Shown here: positions 30,642-43,582 of the stretch, piece by piece | How the letters are laid out: each line of letters begins with the position of its first letter | How positions within the stretch are numbered: the first letter of the stretch is position 1 | NCBI RefSeq assembly: GCF_026262505.1 | Contig: NC_067205.1 | Location: 19,651,645-19,715,644 of the forward strand | DNA from: Trichomonas vaginalis G3 | Lineage: Eukaryota > Parabasalia > Trichomonadida > Trichomonadidae | DNA length: 64,000 nt | Reading direction: 5' to 3' | Notes under the pieces: generated by a model | Databases searched by the model: none | Told to the model about the DNA's origin: nothing | Seen by the model: only the letters and a program-made list of their open reading frames with translations | Program-made: the position numbers and the translations under genes

Positions 30642-33600
30642 TTATTTACAAGCTTTACATAAGGTTAATGTTAATGAAAAAATGTTTTTTGGAATTGAAA
30701 AGATGTTATTATGTTTGTCATCTTTTATACTGTTGGGAACTAGAAAAAACATTAATGGTTGATGTGAAGATGATTTGTTGTCATCATCAACAACATAGAT
30801 ATCAAATGAATGAAGACCACATGAAACAGAATCAAGAGGAACATATTCTGAGAACGGACGAGAATTACTGTCATAAATACTAAAAGATGCCAAATCTTTA
30901 TATATATCTTCATCAAGTTTGTACTTTATTGTTAATGTTCCAATCTCATCAAGATCTTCAACAACACCATAAATATAAAACTTTTTATTGACATCTTTGA
31001 TGAGTGTTTGATTATCTCTCGTTGTTAATGATATTGATGGTGAATTATAATAATATTCAAATGTCGATAGAAAAGTATTGGATGATTTATTTGATTCATC
31101 AACTGCAATGACTTTAAAATAATGTAATGATTCATTAAGTTCTGAAGGGAATTCTAAATCAATGGTAAATGGATGCTCATTAACATTTAAGATTTCAATA
31201 GATTTAATATAAATGATGTTGTTGTCAATGTAAAAGTTGATTGTTACATTACCAAAACCATCAAGATCGATAACTTTACCTTCAAGATGAATACTACTGT
31301 TCAAACCTCGATGATATATACCATTATCGAATTCGTCCACAACTATTTCTGGTGGATTGTATTCGTAATATAGAGTAACGTGTTCTTCGTTTGATTTCTT
31401 GTTACGCTCATCACAACAATAAATTGTGATCTTGTGAAGAGATTCAGATAATGTTGATGGAAATTCAATTTGTTTAGAAAAAGGGATAATGCATTCTGAA
31501 CTCATTTCTTCTGAAGGTAATTCTGGATATAAATCTTCATCAAATTTGTAAAAAATTGAGATGCTACCTGTACAGTCTGAATCTTGAATTGTGCCGATGA
31601 TATTTATTGATTTGTTTGTAGTTCTGTAGAATGTAATACTATTTTGTGTTGAAACAGAAATAATTGGTGTATTGAAAACAAATTCAAATGTTTTACTGTA
31701 GTTTGATGATAATTTGCCGAAGCTATCTTCAATCCAAATGAAAATCGTGTGATTACTGTCTATATTGTATTGAGCAAAGTATTCCGATGCTGCAATAGAA
31801 AATGCAAAATCATGTTCATTTGTGATTATAACATTTTCAATTTCATGTCGATCACTATTGTCGAGGACGTAATAGAAGTTGACATGTTCAGCATTGTTGT
31901 CGTTTGTGAATGTTCCTGTGACAGAGATATTTGTATCAACTTTATTGTGGTATACTGATTGCGGTTCTTTGATGACAATGAGAGATAGACTGTTGAATAT
32001 ATATGTGAAATTGATGGTTTCTTCATTTGATATCTTAATATCTTCATCCATGCAATAAATCGTGATTTTGTGAATACCTTCACTCAAATATGATGGAATG
32101 TTGATGTTTTTAGTGAATTCATGATTTGAGGAATTATAAATTGTTATCGTTTGGAGAGGGAGATCTGAATGAGAATCATCAAAATAGTATTTTATTGAAA
32201 CTTTATCACTTCCATCAAGATCGGTAACGTTTCCTTTGATTTCAATTTGTTCGTTGACCCCGCGTCGAAGTTCTTGATTGTTATTTGTTGTGATAGAGAT
32301 AGATGGTCTGTTATGATTGAAAATAAATTCATATTGTAGATGCTCTGATTCTATTAGAGTAGAATCAACTGCCCATATATATATTTTGTGAGATCCTTCT
32401 TGGAATGATGATGGAATTTGAATTGTGAAATTAAATGAATAATTTCCATTTTGATCAATGATTTCGATTGGTTCTGATGTCATTTTAATTTCACTTTCAT
32501 TATCAAACTTGCAATATATATCAATTTGATCTTCACCACCACGATCCGAAACAGTTCCATTAACTGTGATGTTGTTATCTGTATTCTTCAAATATGATGG
32601 CTTAGGAATTGTAACAATACTGATGTTAGGATGTATATAAATGTACTCAAATGAAATATTATATAATCTGCTCTTTAAAGTATCTTTTTCTAAATATAAA
32701 TGAATTGTATTAGTGAATTCTGGTAAATCATTAGGAAGATTGATTGAATTAGAGAAATTTTTACCACTTGAATCCACTTCAACACTGAATGAATTTGATT
32801 TTTTGGAATTTTCGTTGAAGTAGTATACAATTGTGGCATTGTTTTCTCCATTTGAATATATTGCAGTTCCTGATAATGTAAATGTTTGATTACTCATCTT
32901 TATAATTTCGGTTGTATTTATACTTAAATTAGATAGATTAAGTTTATCTGTATATCCAATTGAAAATTCAAAAGAATTATTCATAGAATACTGACTATGG
33001 CACTTAGCTTGCAAAGTTATTGTGTGATCACCATAACCTAAATCCCAAATGTCAATCGTTTTATATTTAAAACTTGGTTCACTGCCATATTGAAAATATA
33101 CATATTTAACCTTTTGTTCTGAATCAATATAAATGAATAACTCTACTGGATCAATTGGAACATAATATATAATATATCCAACAAGCAAATTCATTGGCGG
33201 TGGAAAAGAATACATTTTGCTAATATATTCAAATGAAACGGAAATTTCAACTGGAAATCCTATAATATCAAAACCAATACTATATGTTCTACTATTAAAA
33301 TCATCTATTATTAAATAAAAATTAATTGTATTTCTGGTTTGTGGTAAATCATCTGGAATATGGATTATTTTTTCGAAATTTTTACCATATTTATCCACTT
33401 CAACCGTGAATGTATTTGAATTTTCAAAATTATTGTTGAAACAATATATAATTGTAGCTGTTGATTATCCAATTGAATATCTAGCTCTTCCTGATAATGT
33501 AAAATCTTTATCAACGTCCTTTGTGATTTCTCTTTGGCTAATATCAAAACTTGGTAGATCGAGTTTATCTGTAAATCCATATGAAAATTCAGAAGTTACA

Positions 33601-34643
33601 TTATCAGAATATTGATTTGAACCCTTAGCTTGCAATTTTAATATGTGATCACCATAATCTAATCCATGAAAATCAATCGATGCGTAATCATTATAGTTTG
33701 AACAATTTAATGTTTCATATTGTTTCGTAGTTTTTAGTAATGAATCAAAATAAAAGTATATTTCCACAGAATCAACAGGAATATTATATAGTTCAAAACT
33801 AACATTCAAACCTTCTGTTGATTGATATGAATAGAATTCTTTCGGTGGTACGATGATTTTAATTGAAATTCTTGTAATATTGAACGAAATATGATAAATT
33901 CTGCTTATTGAATAATTTTTTTCTAAATAAAAATAAATTGTATTTGTGGTTTCTGGTAAATCACTGGGAATTTTGATTGAGATGGAGAAATTTGTACCAT
34001 TAGAGTCAACTTCGACATTGGTTGAATTAGGATTTTCATCATTTTTGTTGAAATAATACATAATTGTAGCTGTTGAATTTCCTTTTGAATAACTGGCAAT
34101 TCCTGATAATGTCAATTCTTGATCAATATTTTTCCTTAGTTCAGTTGAATTTATATTTAAGTTTGATAGATTAAGTTTATTTGTATATCCAAATGAAAAT
34201 TCATAAGATATATTATTAGATTGTTGATCATCACATTTGGCTTGTAAAGTTAATATGTGGTCACCATAATCTAAACCGTAAATATAAATATAATCAGATT
34301 CATTTAATTGTGTTTTGCCATTTGTGTAATAGTACTCATAATCTTTTTGTAATGAATCAACATAAAAATATAAATACATATAATTACCTGGAATGTTATA
34401 AAAAGTAATATTATATTCAAATCTCCATGAATATGAATAGGTTTTCTCAGGAATATAAGATAATTCAATCCTAAATCCATTATTTTCAAGTAAATTTTTA
34501 TTGTTGTTAAGTTTATGATTATGATTTAATTCGATTTCGTTTTCCGAAAAATTATCTTCCGAAATTTCAACAAAGTTGTTCGGTTTTCCAGCATCATTTT
34601 GAAATTCTGATTTACTTTCACTTAATAATGTATTATGAAACAT
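30642..34643 (-). pseudogene. Ig-like/beta-sandwich repeat protein, copy B (cleanest copy)
   Basis: This copy has no frameshift: 392 residues from ATG 34,643, the shared TAA at 33,465-33,467, then an uninterrupted stretch of over 900 codons in the same frame to TAA at 30,642. It therefore shows the original design of about 1,333 codons. Repeats are as in copy A; the last repeat ends with a basic, Cys-containing tail (LTLTLCKACK). The region after the TAA has no early ATG in a sensible place, so it would need readthrough or internal initiation to be made. If the stop is genuine, the product is a 392-residue protein with one complete and one partial long repeat. Confidence 0.65.
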
Positions 34644-35073
34644 TCCTTTTTCGTTAATTCGTTCATTTATCTTGATTTCGGAAATATTTTTGCTTCATGG
34701 TTATAGTGTAGTGATAATATGTAATGTTAAGAATTATCATATTTTGTAGATGTAACAGAACAAATGTAATTTCTTGTTTCAAAATTATTTGTATTAAATT
34801 TAAAAGTTTTTGGATAGCTGTCGTTCATTTTCATTCATTTATTGCTGTTATTCGTAATAGATTGTTTCTTTGTGAATGAAATTTGACTCTATGCCTTCAA
34901 ATTAATGAAAGCATTCATCAAATTTCGGATTAAAAAAATATTGATAATTTTGTTTGTTTTCTACGGGCACTTTATGACCCAAAAAGTATATAAAATTGGA
35001 ATTATCTTGATTATGATTATTTTTATTTCTGAGGCATAACAGTATTTGAATTAAAAATAATCGTAGTTGCGAA
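34644..35073. promoter_or_regulatory. Divergent promoter region (copy B)
   Basis: Same 430-bp region as at 26,141-26,570, apparently identical. The lack of drift suggests very recent duplication or ongoing homogenisation. Confidence 0.45.
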
Positions 35074-38000
35074 ATGACACTTTTTTGGTTGATGGAGTGG
35101 AGCTTACATGCAAAATTCATCAAGAACGCTGCATATTTAAATCATTTGGATGAAATTTATAAACAATTTTCAAAGCATTTAGACATTTTACAAAGGATTA
35201 ATTTTTTTTATTACAAATCTGATCCAACTATCAAAAGATATGAATTAGATTCAAATGAACTCCCAGAATTCTTAAGATTATTCCGGAAAAAGAGGATCCT
35301 CAAGCTTATATTAATTATTGTCAAGAAAATGGAATTATTCATAGCTTTGACATTTATAATTATTCTTCATCTAAAAAAATTGTAGTTAGTCGTATGAAAT
35401 TACATATTGATTTATCTGATCTCGATATAAAAGAAAGTTTTAATTCATTTGTTGTAATTCATACTATTTTTCTTTATTACGGCAGTATAAAGAATGCATT
35501 ATTTTCATTTCACGAAATTGATGTTAAATATCAGCCAATTATCATTGATGAAATTAAAAACAATAATTTAATCAAAGATGCCAATTTGAAAAAGGGATCA
35601 AAAAACACTCTTGATATATGCATGTGAAAATAACTTTACAGAATTGGCAATGGCGTTACTTGAATTACCTGCTGATTACAAAATAAAAGATGAACTTGGA
35701 AACACATCTATTTATTATTGTATTAAGAATTCTAATTCTTTATTAGTTCAAAATCATTTTCAATATAGTATTTACTTACTTGATCAAAACAATAGTGTAT
35801 CATTTCCACTTGACTTAGCTCTTAAATCATCTGATGAATTGATTAAAACACAAGTCTGTAAATATTTCTTTCATCATAAATGGAATATTAATGATGAAGG
35901 TGAAAAAATGAAACAATACTTTAAAAAAGCCAGCGATGAAATCAAAGTTGAGTTAATACACAAATCAATTGAAATTTTCAATTCTCAGTATTATTCATTC
36001 TTTTTCGAAAATGTTGATGATCAATTTATTGACAAATATGATTTACTTACTTATGCATATGTAAATATCGTAAAACCAAATGAATCAGAAGGTCAAATTT
36101 ATGCTTTATTGTATCAATTGTTGATAAGAAATGTAAGTATATCGAAATTGACAGAAGCAATTATTGAAAGAAAAGATGTTTCATTCTTCAAGTTCTTATT
36201 CTTCAAATAATGATAAAAGTAAAAGAAAAATTAGCGATATTATTTTCAGTAATGGAAAAACTTTAAGAGCAGTTTTGAGCGACCTTGCGTCAGAAGACAA
36301 ATGTTACAAAGAAATGCTTGATAGCATTACTTCTAATTTCAAAATAACAGTCAGTACATGGGAAATTATTGAATATCAAATGGCGACGTTTAGAACTCTT
36401 TTTGAAGGTGATCAAAATCTAATATATCAAGAGTTTATCTCCGAACCAATGTTATTTGTGATTTTCAATTTTTTAAAATCAATTTATGATGGAAACACAT
36501 CTCAAGTCCTATATTGTATTAATAATGGTATGGATGTTAATATTGTTTTTGATGGTATTCATCCAATAATGCTTTGTAATGACCTAGAAATGCTAAAATT
36601 ATTGATAGAAAAAGGCTCAAATTTTGCTCAAAAAATTTCCTTAACTGTTAGTCCATCCACAGTTTTGGGAATGGAATGGTTTAATCCAGAACACATTATT
36701 GATTCAGAGTCAAATTATTATGTCGAATATTATCCAGTTCATGCTATTGTTCGATATTGTAATCATGAAATGTTGAATTACTGTGTTTCTTGTGGATTGA
36801 AACTCAATATTCTTGATTCTCAAAATAACACTTTAATGCATCATGCAGCTGTTAGAGATTCGAAAATCGATCCAAATGCAAGTATGATCAAATACCTTTT
36901 TAAAAAGAAATTAAGTATTAAAACAGAAAATATTGATGGCATTCTCCCCATCCACTTTGCTCTGATAAAAAACCCTGCAGCTGCAAAATTCTTAATCGAA
37001 AATAGAGCTGATCTTGGGGCAAAAGATAGATATGGAGAGATCCCTCTTCATTATGCAGTTGCATACAGTACACCAGAAATTGTTGACCTTTTATTAAGCA
37101 AAAAAAGAAATTATGATATTTGTAATAATAATTTACAATATCCAATCAACGCGATTAAATATCAAACAAATACAAGAACGATTATTCAAATCCTTCAAGT
37201 ATTCGTTAACCATGGTGCCTCATTAGATCTTCCATCATATTATGATGGAGATACAATAATATTTAAATATTTAAAGAATTACGAAGTTTTAAGGTTCTTA
37301 ATCGATAATGGTGCCGATCTAAATCATACTAATTATAAAGTTGGAACACCATTGTCAGAATGCATAATTACCGATAATTACGTTGGAGCCAAAATGCTTC
37401 TGGAAGGTGGTGCTGATGTAAATCAAAGCAACCACATGGCTAAATCGGTATTGTTCATGTGCAAAAATACAGAATTCATGAAGTTAATCTTACAATTTCA
37501 CCCCATTCTTTATATGGATTCTGTCAAGCTCTATATAAGACGGAGGTATATTGAAATTGTAAAGGAATTAATCAAGTATTACCCAAAGGAAGATCACTAT
37601 TCAATCTTTGCTGAAGCAATTAGTATTGGTTCTTATGAACTTGTAGAATATATGATTTATCATGGTTTCGACTTTCATTCAGCAAGTATTGATGGTAAAA
37701 CTCCTATCTTTGATGCAATTTTGTATAATCAGGTTGATATTCTCCAACTCCTCATTAAAAGTGGTGCTGAGCTTGAATTCACTAATATTTATGGAGAAAC
37801 TGCTCTTATGGCAGCAACATCTATGCTCTCTCAAACATTGGAAATGAATGATTATATGAAGCTAATAATATCCTATAACCCATCTGATTCATTAAAACTT
37901 CTTATTAATCAAGGCGTAAATTACCATGCATTAAATAAAAATGGCCATAATGTAACACAAAATGCAATTATTAATGGACTTATTTCAGCTTGGAATGTAT

Positions 38001-38800
38001 TGAGTCCATTATCTCTTCCTCCTTTGACAATAAATCAAGAAGAAATAAGAGAACTCCGAGAAAAATTAAAAGACAGTGATGAGACTTTATTTACATATAT
38101 TTCAAAGCACGATGACGAATGGTTTTATGCGGTGCACAATAGTATCTTTGAGAACAATGACAAGTACCCTGATGTAAATGAAGCGAATAAATATGGAGAA
38201 ACTCCTGTTATGTGCGTTATTAAATATAATAAAAATCCGGCTCTTTTGGCATTACTTATCACTGCAGGTGCAGATGCTGATTTGGAATATAACGGAAAGA
38301 CGCCATTGCAGATCTGTATCGAGAATGAATACACAGACAAAATAAGAGCATTTCTCCAAAACGAATGTTGTGATCTCAACAAGAAGTTTGACAATGAAAT
38401 GAGTTATTTCCATCTCGCAATCAAGATGAATAAGAAACTTTCTATGCGAGCACTTGCATCATATGTATTTCCAGATTTTGTTGACAAAGACGGAAATTCA
38501 TATCTTCACTATGCTGCATTGTCTAATGATCGTGAAATTACATACATTTGTCTTCATGTTCAAGAGAAATACATTGTTTACAACAATGAAAACATGAGTC
38601 CATTGATGCTTGCATCATCAATCAACTCATTCCGATACATTGATCAATTCATTGATTTTTGCGATAAACACTGGATTCCTATCAAAGACAAATATCGATC
38701 ATTATTTCTTGCAGTAATGAATAGAAGTTTTGATTCTTATTATTCAATCTTGAAAATAATTTTATGTTCTGTTGACCCAAATTCAGAAAATACGAAATAG
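35074..38800 (+). CDS. Large ankyrin-repeat protein, array copy B (three frameshifts)
   Basis: Same protein as copy A, with three single-base differences that break the frame. One C is missing from a CCC at ~35,283 (also in copy E), one A is added to an A-run at ~35,600-35,605, and one T is inserted at ~36,200. After that the frame is open through to TAG, including the region where copy A is broken. Every change involves a homopolymer or near-repeat. The net length is consensus plus one. Either the copy is decaying or the consensus is imperfect. Confidence 0.7.
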
Positions 38801-39148
38801 TACATGAAAGTATTGTGTTTTTATAGTTCTTTCAGCAATTCATCATCATTCAGAATCATTTAATTCCATCATGACAATTATTCAATATGAAATAATTTCT
38901 AACGCTAAGTCAAAGAATGAGAACAAACAATGAATTGTGTTTTTTATTTTTTATAAAATTTTATTATTTTATTGTTATAAAAAATTTTTTTTAAGTGGAG
39001 TAATGATATCTAATAATTATATCATAAAAATCTCAAACATTTCTTAATGATTCATTTACCTGTTTCATGCATTTTCTAATTTTTTGCAATATCTATGTCA
39101 GTTAACCGTTTGAGCTTAAAATTGAGGGGAAAAAATGAAATAAAATGT
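38801..39148. other. Convergent 3' spacer (copy C)
   Basis: As in the first spacer, vestigial ankyrin tail then T/A runs; no additional feature. Confidence 0.6.
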
Positions 39149-42100
39149 TTATTTACAAGCTTTACATAAGGTTAATGTTAATGAAAAAATGTTTTTTGGA
39201 ATTGAAAAGATGTTATTATGTTTGTCATCTTTTATACTGTTGGGAACTAGAAAAAACATTAATGGTTGATGTGAAGATGATTTGTTGTCATCATCAACAA
39301 CATAGATATCAAATGAATGAAGACCACATGAAACAGAATCAAGAGGAACATATTCTGAGAACGGACGAGAATTACTGTCATAAATACTAAAAGATGCCAA
39401 ATCTTTATATATATCTTCATCAAGTTTGTACTTTATTGTTAATGTTCCAATCTCATCAAGATCTTCAACAACACCATAAATATAAAACTTTTTATTGACA
39501 TCTTTGATGAGTGTTTGATTATCTCTCGTTGTTAATGATATTGATGGTGAATTATAATAATATTCAAATGTCGATAGAAAAGTATTGGATGATTTATTTG
39601 ATTCATCAACTGCAATGACTTTAAAATAATGTAATGATTCATTAAGTTCTGAAGGGAATTCTAAATCAATGGTAAATGGATGCTCATTAACATTTAAGAT
39701 TTCAATAGATTTAATATAAATGATGTTGTTGTCAATGTAAAAGTTGATTGTTACATTACCAAAACCATCAAGATCGATAACTTTACCTTCAAGATGAATA
39801 CTACTGTTCAAACCTCGATGATATATACCATTATCGAATTCGTCCACAACTATTTCTGGTGGATTGTATTCGTAATATAGAGTAACGTGTTCTTCGTTTG
39901 ATTTCTTGTTACGCTCATCACAACAATAAATTGTGATCTTGTGAAGAGATTCAGATAATGTTGATGGAAATTCAATTTGTTTAGAAAAAGGGATAATGCA
40001 TTCTGAACTCATTTCTTCTGAAGGTAATTCTGGATATAAATCTTCATCAAATTTGTAAAAAATTGAGATGCTACCTGTACAGTCTGAATCTTGAATTGTG
40101 CCGATGATATTTATTGATTTGTTTGTAGTTCTGTAGAATGTAATACTATTTTGTGTTGAAACAGAAATAATTGGTGTATTGAAAACAAATTCAAAATGTT
40201 TTATCTTGTAGTTTTGATGATAATTTGCCGAAGCTATCTTTCAATCCAAATGAAAATCGTGTGATTACTGTCTATATTGTATTGAGCAAAGTATTCCGAT
40301 GCTGCAATAGAAAATGCAAAATCATGTTCATTTGTGATTATAACATTTTCAATTTCATGTCGATCACTATTGTCGAGGACGTAATAGAAGTTGACATGTT
40401 CAGCATTGTTGTCGTTGTGAATGTTCCTGTGACAGAGATATTTGTATCAACTTTATTGTGGTATACTGATTGCGGTTCTTTGATGACAATGAGAGATAGA
40501 CTGTTGAATATATATGTGAAATGATGGTTTCTTCATTTGATATCTTAATATCTTCATCCATGCAATAAATCGTGATTTTGTGAATACCTTCACTCAAATA
40601 TGATGGAATGTTGATGTTTTAGTGAATTCATGATTTGAGGAATTATAAATTGTTATCGTTTGGAAGAGGGAGATCTGAATGAGAATCATCAAAATAGTAT
40701 TTATATTGAAACTTATCACTTCCATCAAGATCGGTAACGTTTCCTTTGATTTCAATTTGTTCGTTGACCCCGCGTCGAAGTTCTTGATTGTTATTTGTTG
40801 TGATAGAGATAGATGGTCTGTTATGATTGAAAATAAATTCATATTGTAGATGCTCTGATTCTATTAGAGTAGAATCAACTGCCCATATATATTTTTGTGA
40901 GATCCTTCTTGGAATGATGATGGAATTTGAATTGTGAAATTAAATGAATAATTTCCATTTTGATCAATGATTTCGATTGGTTCTGATGTCATTTTAATTT
41001 CACTTTCATTATCAAACTTGCAATATATATCAATTTGATCTTCACCACCACGATCCGAAACAGTTCCATTAACTGTGATGTTGTTATCTGTATTCTTCAA
41101 ATATGATGGCTTAGGAATTGTAACAATACTGATGTTAGGATGTATATAAATGTACTCAAATGAAATATTATATAATCTGCTCTTTAAAGTATCTTTTTCT
41201 AAATATAAATGAATTGTATTAGTGAATTCTGGTAAATCATTAGGAAGATTGATTGAATTAGAGAAATTTTTACCACTTGAATCCACTTCAACACTGAATG
41301 AATTTGATTTTTTGGAATTTTCGTTGAAGTAGTATACAATTGTGGCATTGTTTTCTCCATTTGAATATATTGCAGTTCCTGATAATGTAAATGTTTGATT
41401 ACTCATCTTTATAATTTCGGTTGTATTTATACTTAAATTAGATAGATTAAGTTTATCTGTATATCCAATTGAAAATTCAAAAGAATTATTCATAGAATAC
41501 TGACTATGGCACTTAGCTTGCAAAGTTATTGTGTGATCACCATAACCTAAATCCCAAATGTCAATCGTTTTATATTTAAAACTTGGTTCACTGCCATATT
41601 GAAAATATACATATTTAACCTTTTGTTCTGAATCAATATAAATGAATAACTCTACTGGATCAATTGGAACATAATATATAATATATCCAACAAGCAAATT
41701 CATTGGCGGTGGAAAAGAATACATTTTGCTAATATATTCAAATGAAACGGAAATTTCAACTGGAAATCCTATAATATCAAAACCAATACTATATGTTCTA
41801 CTATTAAAATCATCTATTATTAAATAAAAATTAATTGTATTTCTGGTTTGTGGTAAATCATCTGGAATATGGATTATTTTTTCGAAATTTTTACCATATT
41901 TATCCACTTCAACCGTGAATGTATTTGAATTTTCAAAATTATTGTTGAAACAATATATAATTGTAGCTGTTGATTATCCAATTGAATATCTAGCTCTTCC
42001 TGATAATGTAAAATCTTTATCAACGTCCTTTGTGATTTCTCTTTGGCTAATATCAAAACTTGGTAGATCGAGTTTATCTGTAAATCCATATGAAAATTCA

Positions 42101-43152
42101 GAAGTTACATTATCAGAATATTGATTTGAACCCTTAGCTTGCAATTTTAATATGTGATCACCATAATCTAATCCATGAAAATCAATCGATGCGTAATCAT
42201 TATAGTTTGAACAATTTAATGTTTCATATTGTTTCGTAGTTTTTAGTAATGAATCAAAATAAAAGTATATTTCCACAGAATCAACAGGAATATTATATAG
42301 TTCAAAACTAACATTCAAACCTTCTGTTGATTGATATGAATAGAATTCTTTCGGTGGTACGATGATTTTAATTGAAATTCTTGTAATATTGAACGAAATA
42401 TGATAAATTCTGCTTATTGAATAATTTTTTTCTAAATAAAAATAAATTGTATTTGTGGTTTCTGGTAAATCACTGGGAATTTTGATTGAGATGGAGAAAT
42501 TTGTACCATTAGAGTCAACTTCGACATTGGTTGAATTAGGATTTTCATCATTTTTGTTGAAATAATACATAATTGTAGCTGTTGAATTTCCTTTTGAATA
42601 ACTGGCAATTCCTGATAATGTCAATTCTTGATCAATATTTTTCCTTAGTTCAGTTGAATTTATATTTAAGTTTGATAGATTAAGTTTATTTGTATATCCA
42701 AATGAAAATTCATAAGATATATTATTAGATTGTTGATCATCACATTTGGCTTGTAAAGTTAATATGTGGTCACCATAATCTAAACCGTAAATATAAATAT
42801 AATCAGATTCATTTAATTGTGTTTTGCCATTTGTGTAATAGTACTCATAATCTTTTTGTAATGAATCAACATAAAAATATAAATACATATAATTACCTGG
42901 AATGTTATAAAAAGTAATATTATATTCAAATCTCCATGAATATGAATAGGTTTTCTCAGGAATATAAGATAATTCAATCCTAAATCCATTATTTTCAAGT
43001 AAATTTTTATTGTTGTTAAGTTTATGATTATGATTTAATTCGATTTCGTTTTCCGAAAAATTATCTTCCGAAATTTCAACAAAGTTGTTCGGTTTTCCAG
43101 CATCATTTTGAAATTCTGATTTACTTTCACTTAATAATGTATTATGAAACAT
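39149..43152 (-). pseudogene. Ig-like/beta-sandwich repeat protein, copy C (indel cluster)
   Basis: The ATG is at 43,152 and the shared TAA at 41,974-41,976. Between about 40,190 and 40,890 there are at least nine small indels relative to copy B, including extra bases near 40,195-40,235 and single-base losses at ~40,415, 40,522 and 40,619. The frame is destroyed across residues ~755-985 of the full design. On both sides the copy agrees with its sisters. Such a dense local cluster in an otherwise identical copy looks more like poor local consensus than selection-free drift. Confidence 0.6.
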
Positions 43153-43582
43153 TCCTTTTTCGTTAATTCGTTCATTTATCTTGATTTCGGAAATATTTTT
43201 GCTTCATGGTTATAGTGTAGTGATAATATGTAATGTTAAGAATTATCATATTTTGTAGATGTAACAGAACAAATGTAATTTCTTGTTTCAAAATTATTTG
43301 TATTAAATTTAAAAGTTTTTGGATAGCTGTCGTTCATTTTCATTCATTTATTGCTGTTATTCGTAATAGATTGTTTCTTTGTGAATGAAATTTGACTCTA
43401 TGCCTTCAAATTAATGAAAGCATTCATCAAATTTCGGATTAAAAAAATATTGATAATTTTGTTTGTTTTCTACGGGCACTTTATGACCCAAAAAGTATAT
43501 AAAATTGGAATTATCTTGATTATGATTATTTTTATTTCTGAGGCATAACAGTATTTGAATTAAAAATAATCGTAGTTGCGAA
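43153..43582. promoter_or_regulatory. Divergent promoter region (copy C)
   Basis: Same as the other divergent regions; no copy-specific change noticed. Confidence 0.45.
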
